This document shows positions 53,833-64,000 of a DNA stretch of 64,000 nucleotides, in pieces. Within the stretch, counting starts at the first letter, position 1, and each line of letters starts with the position of its first letter. The DNA lies in contig CAUYUJ010006480.1 of NCBI GenBank assembly GCA_963575745.1, forward strand, positions 319,183 to 383,182, in the 5' to 3' direction. Position numbers and translations under genes: made by a program. Below the pieces are notes generated by a model, which saw only the letters and a program-made list of their open reading frames with translations, was not told the origin of the DNA and did not search any database. The DNA comes from Prorocentrum cordatum. Taxonomy: Eukaryota; Sar; Dinophyceae; Prorocentrales; Prorocentraceae.

Positions 53833-54828
53833 TCAGCAGCAGCCGCATCCAGGCCCCCAGGCCGAGAGGGCACCCAAGGCCGCGGCGGCAGGCCCTTGGC
53901 CTGCGGGCGGCGGCGCCCCGCCTGCGCCCCCGGCGGCGGCGGCAAGCGCAGCGGCGCTATGGGCGCTTCCCGCGCAGGGAGTGTCGGCGTCCTCCGTGCG
54001 GCGCCACTTGGACTGCGAGCGCGAGACGAGCGGATGGTGATCCGCGCTTGTCGAGGTCGGCCTGCCGGACGTCCAGCCCTGTGGCGTTGAAAGCCGAACC
54101 AGCCACGAACTCGACCCCGCCAACGGACTCAAGCAGCTTCGCGAAGTCGAAGGCGGCCCCTCCGCGGGCCTCCTGCTTGGAGGCTGCGGCGGCAGGGGCG
54201 GCCTCTTGCTTCTTGGAGAGCACAGCAAGCGCGGCTGCAGCTGCCTCGGAGGTCTTGAGCTGCGCCGCGGCGGCCTGGAAAGAGATGCCCAGGCGCTCCT
54301 CGTACCAGACACTGGCCTTACGCTCGGACTCCACTGCCGCCTCCGCAAGTTTTTTGGCCTTCGCTCCGCCGCGGCCGCGCGCTGGGAGATTAGGTTGGGG
54401 TCCTCGGGCCTCGGCGGCGGCGGCGGCGGCGGCTGGGGTAAGGCGTCCGCGAGCTTGTCGAAGGTCCCCTTCTGCGCAGGCAGGGCGGCCTCGAGCAGCT
54501 TGAGGAGCTCCGCGGGGCTCGGCGCGGGCTGGTGGACGGCCGCAGGGGCGCCCCCACCTGGCGCCGACGGCGGCGGCTGGTGGTTCGAGCCCGGCTGTGC
54601 AGTGTGGCGGCGGCGCGACTTGGGCCAGATGGACCATTCGTGCCACCCGGGCATGCCGGCCTGGTGAAATTACAGACCCCATCTCTGCTGCTGAGACGGG
54701 GCCCGGAGGACGATGGCGAGCTCGAGCGCCCTGTCACATGCGAAGCAGTTGGTCTTGCCGTGCCACGTCCCCTGGCATTTGCAAGAGGTGCACTTCGTAT
54801 ACTTCGGCTTCGGGCCGCCATGCTACAT
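53833..54828 (-). pseudogene. LINE first ORF, zinc finger and Ala-rich region
   Basis: From the ATG at 54828: the second codon is TAG, then HGGPKPKYTKCTSCKCQGTW and HGKTNCFACDRALELAI. The finger (C-x2-C...C-x2-C, 54792-54736) is the counterpart of the one at the start of the plus-strand copy. TAG probably replaces TGG. Then in shifted frames: SPAELLKLLEAALPAQKGTF, DKLADALPQP, and KKLAEAAVESERKASVWYEE, AQLKTSEAAAAALAVLSKKQ, LESVGGVEFVAGSAFNATGL. At least two frameshifts. Confidence 0.68.
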
Positions 54829-54977
54829 GGCGGAAGCGTGAAGGATCGGGAAGGAGCTCGAATCGCCGCGCGGCTGTGCACGACGGTGAGCGGTTCCCCT
54901 GAAATTGCTGAGGACTTGGCGCTGGAGCGGCAGCTTCTGTGAAAGCTGGGAAGCTGGCAACCTCCCAAGCAGAGCAC

Positions 54978-54999
54978 CCTGGGCCAAAATGGCTACGGA
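54978..54999 (-). other. dinoflagellate spliced-leader relic (20/22)
   Basis: On minus: T, then CCGTAGCCATTTTGGC, then CCAGG instead of TCAAG. The 17 bases at the 5' end are perfect. It marks the 5' terminus of the minus-strand LINE, 150 bases before its ATG. The (GGA)n-type sequence starts at the very next base outside. Confidence 0.9.
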
Positions 55000-55060
55000 A
55001 GGAGAAGGAACAGGAGGAGGAGGAGGAGGACCAGAGCAAACACATGATGCATCAACGATG
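55000..55060. repeat. GGA-rich tract at the LINE 5' junction
   Basis: AGGAGAAGGAACAGGAGGAG and following GGA units. Confidence 0.88.
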
Positions 55061-55370
55061 CTGCAACACATCCTCCCGATTCCAAGTCCCCTCCTCGCAA
55101 ATCCCCGCGGCCCTTCCATTTCACTACAAGAAGCGCCCCCTTGAATGACCAGCACCCCACTGGCCTGCCATTCAGGCACCTTCCCCGTTTGAAAAGGAAC
55201 TTACTTGCTTCCTTCCAGCTTTTACCACGGAAGCAAAGACACCGCCACACAGCTGCAAGATGTACACAAACCCTCTCAGCGAGATGAGTAGGTTGGCTCT
55301 CTCCCTCATGAGCTCGCGATGTGATTCCGATCGCACTGCAACTAAGATCGTGAGCCCAACCTGGTACGAG
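55061..55370. other. unassigned sequence
   Basis: Nothing recognised. Confidence 0.3.
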
Positions 55371-55560
55371 GAGGATGGAGGAAGATGAGGAGGAGGAGGA
55401 GGAGGAGAAGGAGGAGGAGCAGAAGCAGGAGGAGGAGGAGCACAAGATGGGAGAGGAGAGGAAGGAGAGGAGAGGAGAGGAGAGGAGGAGGAGAGGACGA
55501 GGAGGAGGAGGACGCGGAGAAGGCGGAGGAAGAGGCGGAGAAGGACGAGGACCGCAGCCC
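55371..55560. repeat. (GGA)n tract
   Basis: GGA, GAGAGGA and GGCGGA units. Confidence 0.88.
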
Positions 55561-55589
55561 TTGGGAGACAAAGGTCCGCAGCTCGAAGC

Positions 55590-55920
<331 letters not shown>

Positions 55921-55934
55921 AATACTTCCGCTAT

Positions 55935-56480
55935 TCGCATGCAACAGCTACATGGCTGGAGGATGGCTCTTTTTGAAAATGGGGCTCTCGATGGAGACGT
56001 CCTCAAATCCAAAGACCAGCAGCCTGAACACATGTAGCAGCTACGCGGATGGAGGGCGGCTTCTCTTCAAAACGGGACTCTCGCTGGACACCTCGACGAA
56101 TTGTATGGTCGTGCCTCTTCGCGTTCTTGGTCGCACACGTTCCGAACTGTCGGATCACACCTCTTCAGGACGAACAACTCCGAAGCAAGAGGCCTATGTT
56201 GCAAAGGAGCCGCCCTCCATCCATGTAGCTCTTGCAAACTCTTGAAGCGAATGCGCGCGACGCTAAACGAGAGCCTCATTTTGAAATCCACTCGCCCTCA
56301 ATCCCTGTGGCTATTCGAAGCTTTCAAAACGAATATGCACAGCGCTCACGCGAGAGCCACATATTGGAAACTACCAGCCCTCGATCCTTGTGACGGTTTG
56401 AAAGGTTGAAAAGGAATGCAGATGGCGCTGAAGCCAGCGCCGCAGTTTGGAAACCATCTGCCCCACACCCTTGCAACTGC
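55935..56480. repeat. degenerate repeat of about 95-110 bp
   Basis: CAACAGCTACATGGCTGGAG with CTCTTTTTGAAAATGGGGCT is echoed by CAGCTACGCGGATGGAGGGC with TTCTCTTCAAAACGGGACTC. An inverted relative (CCGCCCTCCATCCATGTAGC) is near 56210, and GAGAGCCTCATTTTGAAATC / GAGAGCCACATATTGGAAAC follow. A tandem family with at least one inverted unit. Confidence 0.55.
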
Positions 56481-56594
56481 TGAGACCCTTTCAGCTCCAG
56501 GATAACAAACTGCAAACAAAACTCAAGCGACACGCCCAGCCAGGCCTACGGCCACGTGGTGTGACAGGGGGAGGTACTTATAAGGAAGAGGGAC

Positions 56595-56691
<97 letters not shown>

Positions 56692-56725
56692 GAGGAGGAG
56701 GAGGAGGAGGAGGAGGAGGAGAAGG
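56595..56725. repeat. (GAT)n followed by (GGA)n
   Basis: About 31 GAT units, then GGA to about 56725. Same GAT-to-GGA order as at 55590-55920. Confidence 0.95.
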
Positions 56726-57017
56726 AAGATCGAGGGACGAATGCAGCTGGGGGCATGGCTACGTTTCACCTGGAGCCACCCCAAGGTCATCAGCAAAGAT
56801 CAACGAGGAGGCGGGGGTGCAGAGAAGGGTCGTTGTCGTCGTCGTCGTCACCGTCAGAAATCACCAGAGGTCTCCGGAGGTCCCGAGAGGCCTCCAGAGG
56901 CCTCCAGACGCCTACTTCGGCCCGACGAGGGTCCAAGGCGTCCAAAAACAACGTCGCCACCGCCGTCGTCGCCTACGCCATCGTCTGACCAAAATCCGCT
57001 CAGAATCGGTCTCCCGA
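56726..57017. other. unassigned sequence
   Basis: Short GTCGTCGTCGTC run and CCAGAGG repeats (56860-56910). No gene seen. Confidence 0.35.
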
Positions 57018-57145
57018 GTCACCTAACTTCGCCCATCGCGGCGCAATAATCTTCGCGACCTCGCGCCGCCCCTTTGGGGAAGGGCAGCCGCTCTAGCCCA
57101 GACAATGGCGCGCGAAGCGCGGTAGTATCTTCGCGCCCCAAGGGG
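57018..57145. repeat. TTCGCGCC dispersed element, copy 2
   Basis: TCACCTAACTTCGCCCATCG, CAATAATCTTCGCGACC, GAAGGGCAGCCGCTCTAGCC, GCGCGAAGCGCGGTAGTATC then TTCGCGCCCC. Confidence 0.65.
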
Positions 57146-57227
57146 GACCAGGGCCCATCCTGGTTGGCCAGCCTTTCAGCTCTCGTGCTGCGTCCGGCCA
57201 TTGCGACGAGGACCCCCAGGAACTAGG

Positions 57228-57394
57228 GGCCGCCCAAGTGGGGCCAGTCGGTGTCGGAGGATCGCGCCGCATCGCCGATGCATCGGCGACGTCGGGGTGG
57301 AGAGAGTCGGGCTCTCAGTCCCTCTGCATCGCCGATGATCGGCGATGCGGCGCGATCCTCCGACCCTGGCTACCCCTGGCCCATCTGGGCGGCC
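57228..57394. repeat. inverted-repeat element, family 2, near-perfect copy
   Basis: GGCCGCCCAAGTGGGGCC at the left end and GGCCCATCTGGGCGGCC at the right. Inner arms GTCGGAGGATCGCGCCGCAT plus CGCCGATGCATCGGCGA are almost perfectly complementary; one base is missing on the right. Core GTGGAGAGAGTCGGGCTCTC. Confidence 0.88.
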
Positions 57395-57618
57395 TGCAAG
57401 ACACCCCGCAGACCATGCGAAACGACGACGCCGCTGCTACCGCCACCGCCGCCGCCCGGGCGCGCCGCATCGGCCGTCACCGCCGCCGTCGTCGTCGCTG
57501 CCTGGGCGCGCCGCCGTCGTCCTCGTCGCTGGGGACCCCGCCTCGCCGCCGTCGTCGCCGGCAGTCGGGCGTGCCGCCGCCGCCGTGGCTCGAGTCGCTT
57601 CCCAGGGGCGAAACCTCG

Positions 57619-57770
57619 GTCACCCACCTTCGCGCATCGCGCCCCCGCGCCGCGCCACGCGGTGCGCACCGCGCGGTTACCTTCGCGCCCCCGCGATGCC
57701 GCCTTGCAGAAGGGCAGCTCTCCGACCTAGGCCGCGATGCGCGAAGCGCGATCATCTTCGCGCCACCCCA
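57619..57770. repeat. TTCGCGCC dispersed element, copy 3
   Basis: TCACCCACCTTCGCGCATCG, GGTTACCTTCGCGCCCCC, GAAGGGCAGCTCTCCGACCT, GCGCGAAGCGCGATCATCTT then CGCGCCACC. Preceded by a CCGCCGTCGTCG-rich stretch (57420-57590). Confidence 0.68.
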
Positions 57771-58705
57771 GGAGACGCGCCACCATTGTCGGCGGCGAGC
57801 GAGAGGGGGAAGTGAGAAGGAGAAGGCCTTCTCAGAAGGCGGCGGGCCTTCTCAGAGGCCCTCGCGCCTTCTGAGAGGTCTGTCGTGTCTTCGGGGAAAG
57901 CTCAGCAGACTTCTCAAGAGGCTGGGGGACTTCCGAGCCTTCTGAGAAGGCCCGCCCCTCCTCACCTCCTCACTTGGCCCCGGCCTTGAACGACCCCGGG
58001 GCTCCCTTCGGAGTCCGTTCGGTGTCTGCGCCCGCTCGGCCGCCGCATGTGCAGCCAGACGGGCTCGTCTCCGACCAAGGTCGTGGGGACCGAGCCGCAG
58101 TCGGCCCCCCGAGCGGGCTCGACCTTGGGCCTGACTGGCGGCCCGACGGGCTCGGACACCGGACGGGGCCAGAATGGAACCCTGGGAAAGCCGCGAGGCC
58201 TTGAGCGCAAGGGTCCCGACAAAAAATGACGGCTCCAGACATCCGACGACGATTTGTTTCAGCCCGCGTCCCCAGGGAGGCCCCGACTTCCCCAGTGGTA
58301 GCCTGCCGTCCCTCGCCATCATCCAGACGTCCATTCCCCTTGCTTTTGTCGACTTCGCCCGTGCACTTGTCCGTAAAATGATCCAATCTGCCCCTCGCTG
58401 GCGCTCGCCGAAAAAATGCACACGTCCGAGCGATGCCAGGGTACTGGAACAATTTGTTATGGCCCTGGGGCTGGATGGCGGGCCCCGAAGAGGTCGAAAT
58501 CGCGAGGGCGAAGAACAGGATTGAAAAAACACATCACCGGCTCAAGGGGGCAAGCGACGACCTGGAATGGGCGATACATCCCCGTAGGCCCCCGATGGCG
58601 AACTCGCACGTCCATGGGCGGGGTGGGCTATCCGGTCCCCCATCGGCGGCATCAATAGGCGATCGGGGGTGAATGCATTCCGAATCTCCTCCCTGAGCCT
58701 GTCCC
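57771..58705. other. unassigned sequence with CCTTCTGAGAAGGC palindromes
   Basis: 57825-57960 has repeated GGCCTTCTCAGAAGGC, CCTTCTGAGAGG and CCTTCTGAGAAGGCCCGCCC, related to 23790-23935. From 57970 to 58530 both strands have frames of 110-230 codons; the minus one includes IILRTSARAKSTKARGMDVW. No family recognised and no choice of strand possible. Confidence 0.35.
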
Positions 58706-58707
58706 TG

Positions 58708-58830
58708 CCCTGTGGTTGGTCGTCGGGTCATAGCTCAGCTATCCAGCGGCCTTTCGCGACGACCCGGGCCCCCCAGATCGCTGTCGGCGAGGCGCAGCTG
58801 TTGGAGACCACCCCGAGGCGAGAAAACCTC
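58708..58830. repeat. dispersed repeat, GGCGAGG-CAGCTGTTGG family, copy 2
   Basis: TGTGGTTGGTCGTCGGGTCA, GCGGCCTTTCGCGACGAC, CTGTCGGCGAGGCGCAGCTG, TTGGAGACCACCCCGAGGCG AGAAAACC. A shorter relative lies at 58930-58990. Confidence 0.7.
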
Positions 58831-59254
58831 TAAGAACCAACGAAAAGGCAACAACACCGAGCACTCGAAAAACCTCGACGAACACCGTTGCCCCGAGGGG
58901 GTCGAGGGGGGGATCGGGGCACCCCTATACGCCTCTCGGCGAGGCGCAGCTGCTGGAAGGCGTCCAAAGGCGGAGCAACCTACAGGAACCGGCGAAAACG
59001 TCCGAAAACCCCGAACACATCGGACCCGAACGTTGCCTCGAGGGCGAATTCGAAACTGACAAAGAAAAGTATGGAAACACACATCGGGTGGAGATCTGCG
59101 CAAAGGTATGGCGGAAACAGCGAGGGCAAAGTAGGGCGGACATCGGCATGAAAGGAGCTCGAAAAGCAGGGTGGGCATTTACGCCCTAATTAAGAGATCG
59201 CCCAAAAAGTACAACGGATGCGAAGTCAGCGAAGACGGAGACAAGCACATCACA

Positions 59255-59418
59255 CGGCTACGCGTAGGAGTGACCCGAGGCAAGAGTGGCCTTTGATGCG
59301 CGGCTTTGGGGGGCCGCGAGGGAGCCAAATCCCAGCGCGCAGGCCGCTGGTGGGGGGACCCCCCCTTGGACCTGCACCACAGGTCACTCTGGCGAGGGAC
59401 CAATCCTACGCGTAGCTG
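59255..59418. repeat. inverted-repeat element, CTACGCGTAG termini
   Basis: CGGCTACGCGTAGGAGTGAC CCGAGGCAAGAGTGGCC on the left. The right end, GGTCACTCTGGCGAGGGACC then AATCCTACGCGTAGCTG, is its imperfect complement (about 37-base arms). Single copy in the window. Confidence 0.7.
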
Positions 59419-59647
59419 ACACACCGCCTGAGAGCTGGCGGCGCCGCGTCCGGCCACCCTCTGCCGATGAGAAGAGGTGCCAGCTCCTGGGGCCCTCGAA
59501 GGCGAGGCCCTTTCTGGAACCCGAGAGCTTGGGCACGAAGGCAGCAGGTCCTGATTGAAACGGGCCCTGGACCCGGAGGACCCCCCAGGACAAGGTCTTC
59601 GTCCTGAGCCGTTGTCTGACAGTCCCGAGGGCCGTTGCGAGCCCCAG
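59419..59647. other. unassigned spacer
   Basis: Nothing recognised. Confidence 0.3.
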
Positions 59648-59884
59648 GTTGAGCAGGGACCGACCGTCCCGGCATTCCTGTAGGCCCAGTTACCACGACG
59701 TGTTCTTGAAACGAAAGAATATTCTCAGAGAAAGAACGAAGTTCTTAGAACATCAAGCCGACGTCTTGAAACAAGACAGTCTCAGCCAGACGTGTTCTTT
59801 GAACACGTCGTGCCAGCCACGACAGGTTTTTAGAACATTATTTGGTGGGCCTATGGGCAAGCCAAGACGCTTCGCCACTGCTCG
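59648..59884. repeat. dispersed repeat with AGAACA/TGTTCT core, copy 2
   Basis: Same start (TTGAGCAGGGACCGACCGTC CCGGCATTCC) and end (AAGACGCTTCGCCACTGCT) as 25811-26062. The middle shares only the TGTTCT / AGAACA motif density (ACGTGTTCTTTGAACACGT is nearly palindromic). Confidence 0.75.
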
Positions 59885-61285
59885 ACGCCAGGGGCTCGAG
59901 CGCGGCGATGAAAACCCAGGACCCGTTTCCCTCGGGACCCGCCTCCCTCCTGGCGAGATGAAAGGGTCCAGGGACACACACACACACAAACAGCAAATAG
60001 ACACACATCCAAGGACTCCCCACATCTTCCCAGATGTTCTGGACTGTCGCCTTCCCCATCCCCTTCCCATATCTTCCATACGTTCCTGGCCATCGGCGAT
60101 TCTTGCTGTCTCTGCATGGTTTTCCCCTCCCTGGCGAGAGGCCGCCGCCGCCGGCCAGGCGCGTCGCCCCGCGGGCCGGCGGCCCCGCGGGCCCACCGCG
60201 CGCGCCGCCGCCTTTGTGGCCCCCGGGCGGAGGAAGGCGCCGCGGCCCGCGCCGCAGGCGAAGCGACGCACGCCGTCCTGCGCGGCCGGGGGGCGCGACT
60301 GCGGCGGCGGCGGCTTCGCTCCGGCTGCGTGCTCCTTCTCAGACGGGGTCGCCGCGCCGCTCGTTGGTTACCACGCGCGGCTGCGCCCCGCCCTGTCTTC
60401 CGCTCGCAGCCGGCCGATTCGTCCGCCGAGCGCCCCCGGCAGCTCGAGCGCGCGGGCTGCTTCTGCCGCGCTGCGACGGGGAAGTTCCCACGCGCGGCCT
60501 TGCGACTTGGGGGGTGGGGGCGCCGTGGCCACCAGGGCAGACCCCGCCTCGGGCGCAGTGGGCTCGCCCTGGGGTTTGCCGCGGTGCCGGCTTCGTCTAC
60601 TGGGAACGCGGGACGCAGGGCTTGCTGTGGGTTTTCCTGTGGTGTTGGCGTCGACCACTTGGGCGCGTCGAGAACAAACGGCGCGGCGCCATATCGTTCC
60701 CAAGCGCAGTTGATTTGGGGAGGAGGAGGAAAGCCAATGGGAACCAGCACAGGCGCCTGCGAATGTCATCATACTCGTTCGCAGTCGTGGCGCTAAAAAG
60801 CTGGAACAACTGTTTCGAAGGCGCGGGAGAAAAGACGGTGGAGTGCCGGCGGCGGCGGCCCCATCCATCGGGCCCAAGCCTCGGACGAGATGATCTCTTC
60901 AGCCGGCGTTGTTCCCTCGGTTCCTGCCTCCTGGGGCCAGCGATCGGGCCTCGGGGGCATCAAAAACGGATCTGGGGTGCAACAGTATCCCCAGGGAGGG
61001 GCCCGGGGCGGGAGCTCTGGGGCCGCGGATTGAAAAAACAGATCGGCGGAATTCCGGGGGCGATGCGGTTCTTGCCTGCCCAGAACAATTTGTTCCCTGC
61101 GATTTCGGCCTCCGCGGCGCTGGTGTTGCGCAGGTCATGGGCGGAACACTGCCCCCGAGGGTCTGGTTGACGCAAATTGGGGTCCAGCTGAAGGGGGTGG
61201 TGCAATAGATCCGGTGCAATAGATTTGTGCGGTTGCAGCAGGTTCGGAGCATGCAGTACAGCAGAAAACATGATCATTAAAATCA
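59885..61285. other. unassigned GC-rich sequence
   Basis: Frames of 200-380 codons overlap on both strands at 60030-60880, rich in Ala, Arg, Pro and Gly, as expected from GC-rich non-coding DNA. A short (CA)n run is at 59978-59990. GTGCAATAGATCCG / GTGCAATAGATTTG is directly repeated near 61200. No gene is supported. Confidence 0.35.
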
Positions 61286-61450
61286 CAATTTAAGACATCT
61301 GGGCCAGCTTTCCGGAAGCTTCGTCAAACAAGCCTGGGCCAGCTTCTGTTGTTAATGGTGGAGGTGCGAACGTGCTCAAGAAACTGGGACAGCTTTCTGG
61401 TACCTTGGTTACGAATTGCTGACCCAGCTTTTCGAAAGGTTTCTTAATCA
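61286..61450. repeat. degenerate repeat of about 45 bp, CTGGGCCAGCTTTC
   Basis: CTGGGCCAGCTTTCCGGAAG, CTGGGCCAGCTTCTG, CTGGGACAGCTTTCTGG and CTGACCCAGCTTTTCGAAAG occur in series. Confidence 0.6.
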
Positions 61451-61746
61451 TACGATCGACTTTTACGTGCAATGCCTTAGTTGCAAAAGCAATGCTAAAC
61501 AATTCTCTGGCGAAGGGAATTTGCAATAGAATTGCCCCAAGTCTATTGAATCACCCCCTTTAGGCTGAACCCACTTTGGCATCAACCAGAGAGGGGAAAT
61601 CTCGGGACCTCCGGGGCCCGCGGGCTGAGCAAAAACTGATCCGCTGGATGTCCGGGACGGCGGCGGCTGCGCCGTGGCGCAGCTGCGCGCGCGGCGCGGG
61701 GGGGGGCGCCGCCCGAGGCCAGCGCACCAGGAAGAGGACGGCGACA

Positions 61747-61778
<32 letters not shown>

Positions 61779-62358
61779 GGTCGGCGGCGGCGATGGCGGG
61801 GAGATCGAGGCTGTGGAGCACTGTCGGGTGCTGCTGGCTGTTCTTGGACCCCTGGAGGCCTGCAGCGTCCGCGACCTCTGGCCGCGGCGGGCAGCGTCGT
61901 GTCACTGGCTTCTGCAGCGCTTCTGTGGTAACGGAGTCCTGGGCATTGATTTGGACGTCGACGACGACGACGAAGAAGAAGAAGAAGAGACATAAAAAGA
62001 AAGACGACGAAGGCGGCACCGCCGTCGACCTTACACCGTCATCTTCGTGCCGCCGTGGCAACCGCCTTCGCCGCCTTCGACCCTTCGTCATCTTCGACCC
62101 GTCCTCACCTTCGCCGCCGCCACCGCTGTCGCCGTCGACGCCTTCGCACCCTTCGCCTTCGCCGCCGCAGCCGCCGCCGCCGCCCTCGTCGTTGCCGTGG
62201 TCGCCGTCGGCCTCCGCGCCGCCCTCCGCGCCGCCCTCCGCGCTCGCGCGAGGAGGAGTCCGTGTCACGCCCGTCGCCCAGACCCTGCCGCTCCTCGTCC
62301 AGCTCGACGCCGACCTGGGCCCGGGCCCGGGCGCGCTGGGCGCCAGCAGGGGCGCCTC

Positions 62359-62390
<32 letters not shown>

Positions 62391-62575
62391 ATCTGCTTCT
62401 CCCTCCCCTGCTGCTGCTCTCTCTCGCCTCCTCGGGGTTCCTGGTTCCTGGCTCCTGATGGCCATAGTCTACTTGAGAGTTCGTCGAACGCAACACTTCC
62501 GCCCCAGGGCCGGGCCGGTCGGCCCTGGGGGGCTGATCAAATTAATGCCGGGCGACTGCTGGAGCACCGCTCCAG
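61451..62575. other. unassigned GC-rich sequence
   Basis: (GGCGAC)n at 61737-61780, (GAC/GAA)n at 61955-61990, (GCTGCT)n at 62360-62390. The plus frame 61576-61995 contains VEHCRVLLAVLGPLEACSVR then DLWPRRAASCHWLLQRF before an acidic tail made by the triplet repeat. Not recognised, and probably chance. Confidence 0.3.
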
Positions 62576-62577
62576 GA

Positions 62578-62785
62578 CGCCTCCCCCTCCTCTTCCTCCT
62601 CCTGCTCCTCCTCTTCCTCCTCCTCCTCCTCCTCCTTCTCCTCCTCGTCCTCTTTCTCGTCCTCTTTCTCGTCGTCGCCCTGCCTCTGCTGACTCCTGCT
62701 CCTCCTGCTCCTCCTGCTCCTCCTGCTCTTCCTCCCCCTCCTTCTCCTCCTCCTCCTCCTCCTCCTCCTCCTCAGCCTCGGAATC
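62578..62785. repeat. (CTC)n pyrimidine tract
   Basis: CTCCTC with GTC and CTG variants. Confidence 0.92.
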
Positions 62786-63115
62786 ATCCGCGTTAGCGTC
62801 CTCGTCTGCCCTCTCTTGCCGCCCCATCCCCACCCCGTCCTCGGGTCAAGGGGCAAGCGCTGTTGCTCGACATGGTGCTCCCTTCTCCTCTACCCTAGGT
62901 TTAAAGTGGGCTTCAGAGTCGCCGAACTCTGTAAGGTTTTCTCTTCAAGTTTGTGTTGCGTTTTGCCTACGACCAACATTGATATTGAGGGGGGGCGAAA
63001 GGCGGTGTCAGAGGTCAGACTGTTTGTCATTGTATGGTCCCATTCCTCATCCTCCCCCCTTCGTTTTCTCCTAATGTTCCTCCTCCTTCTCTTCCGTCCA
63101 ATCCTCCTCGCCATC
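62786..63115. other. unassigned spacer
   Basis: Nothing recognised. Confidence 0.3.
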
Positions 63116-63692
63116 ATTTTAAGCAATAGCATCACCAGTACGACGGTCACCATCACCACCCGTCATTACCACCATCACCATCACCATCACCACCACCACT
63201 ACCATCATCATTATCATCACCACCATCATCACCATCATCACCATTATCTTCACCATCAACATCGTTATCATCACCATCACCAGCAACATCATCAGCGGCA
63301 TTAGTATCATCAGCATCGTCATCATAATCATCATCATCAACATCATCAGCATCATCATCATAACCATGATCAGCATCATCATCACCATCTCCACAACCAT
63401 CAACACTATCATCACCATCACCATCACCACCACCATCAACAACAACATCATCATCATCATCATCATCCTGATCCTCAACCTCATCCTCATCATCATATTC
63501 CTCCCCATCATTATTCTCATCATCCTCCACATCCTCATGCCCATCATCATCATCCTCAGCAGCATTCGCATCATCGTCGTCATCAGCATCAACATCATCT
63601 GCATCACCCTCATCATCGTCGTCCCCATCCTCATCATCGCCACCATCACCATCATCAACTTCATCGTCATCATCATCATCACCCCCACCATC

Positions 63693-63724
<32 letters not shown>

Positions 63725-63777
63725 CATCATGATCAGCATCATCAGAACACTCAAATTCATCATCATCACCACGATCG

Positions 63778-63822
<45 letters not shown>

Positions 63823-63885
63823 CCATCATCATCACCAGCATCATCATCGTCATCATCATCAGCCCCTTCACCGTCCCCGTTTCTT
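63116..63885. repeat. (CAT)n / (CAC)n / (TCA)n array
   Basis: About 0.77 kb of CAT-type triplets with CAG, CCT and CGT variants. Asp-, Met- and His-rich frames of over 250 codons are artefacts. The last 115 bases of the window are unassigned. Confidence 0.95.
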
Positions 63886-64000
63886 TCTCCATCCTCCCTC
63901 CTTCTCAGTCTGGGTTTTCGCGCCGCCGGGTTTGGACGCGCCATCCACCGCCACTGTGGTTGCCGCTGTCACCAGAGTCGATCTCTCTGACGAGGGAGCA

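Larger units (their letters stand above)
47445..54999 (-). mobile_element. full-length, heavily decayed LINE, type A, with spliced leader
   Basis: About 7.5 kb, read from high to low coordinates. Order: spliced leader, zinc finger plus Ala-rich ORF, endonuclease, RT, zinc knuckle, RNase H, C-terminal finger. This is the same order as the plus-strand element at 26784-32602. All domains are broken by many frameshifts and substitutions, so it is older than the plus copy. Both ends sit against (GGA)n on the plus strand. An AT-richer stretch (about 53390-53760) with no LINE features looks like a later insertion and helps explain the extra length. Confidence 0.82.

Noticed and set aside
60034-61170. 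A 378-codon plus frame and overlapping minus frames of up to 299 codons
   Set aside because: Ala/Arg/Pro/Gly composition of GC-rich DNA, equal openness on both strands, no motif.

Overview
Eukaryotic nuclear DNA from a dinoflagellate. The diagnostic mark is a perfect 22/22 copy of the dinoflagellate trans-spliced leader (DinoSL) at 26784-26805, with two further 20-21/22 relics on the minus strand (14504-14525 and 54978-54999). The GC-rich sequence, the large load of simple repeats and the type of non-LTR retrotransposon fit a GC-rich dinoflagellate genome, perhaps Prorocentrum-like. The species cannot be fixed from the sequence. Nothing resembles a prokaryotic operon, tRNA, rRNA or CRISPR array, and no clearly intact host gene was found.

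Layout. 0.4-2.7 kb: long (GGA)n tract holding a 5'-truncated LINE remnant on the minus strand. 2.7-13.6 kb: minisatellites and satellites (12-, 14-, 73-, about 84- and 176-bp units) and a dispersed repeat of 0.6-0.8 kb in three copies. 13.6-14.5 kb: a leader-tagged, broken retrocopy of a small ZNF706-like zinc-finger gene on the minus strand. 14.8-17.0 kb: (GGA)n tracts beside a second LINE remnant. 17.1-18.6 kb: non-repetitive open frames that are the best candidates for a host gene, though undetermined. 19.7-23.2 kb: two related composite satellites in tandem. 23.3-26.7 kb: a possible exon, hairpin elements and microsatellites. 26.8-32.6 kb: a near-complete but dead LINE whose 5' end is the spliced leader. 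33.3-34.9 kb: a 152-bp satellite with a 590-bp higher-order period. 36-44 kb: several families of short inverted-repeat (MITE-like) elements, degenerate CCAAGA-type repeats and an 0.8-kb (GAC)n array. 46.4-46.7 kb: telomere-like C-rich repeats. 47.4-55.0 kb: a second leader-tagged LINE on the minus strand, heavily decayed. 55-64 kb: (GAT)n, (GGA)n and (CAT)n arrays, more inverted-repeat elements and unassigned GC-rich sequence.

How the parts relate. LINE copies of one type (zinc finger, AP endonuclease, RT, RNase H) begin exactly at a spliced leader, so they were copied from mature trans-spliced mRNA. The ZNF706-like retrocopy carries the same tag, so the LINE machinery is the likely source of the reverse transcription. 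All four LINE remnants lie against (GGA)n/(TCC)n microsatellites on at least one side, which suggests a target or tail preference. Most other sequence is made of short hairpin elements with several copies each and of satellite arrays. Almost all long open frames over these repeats are artefacts of composition.
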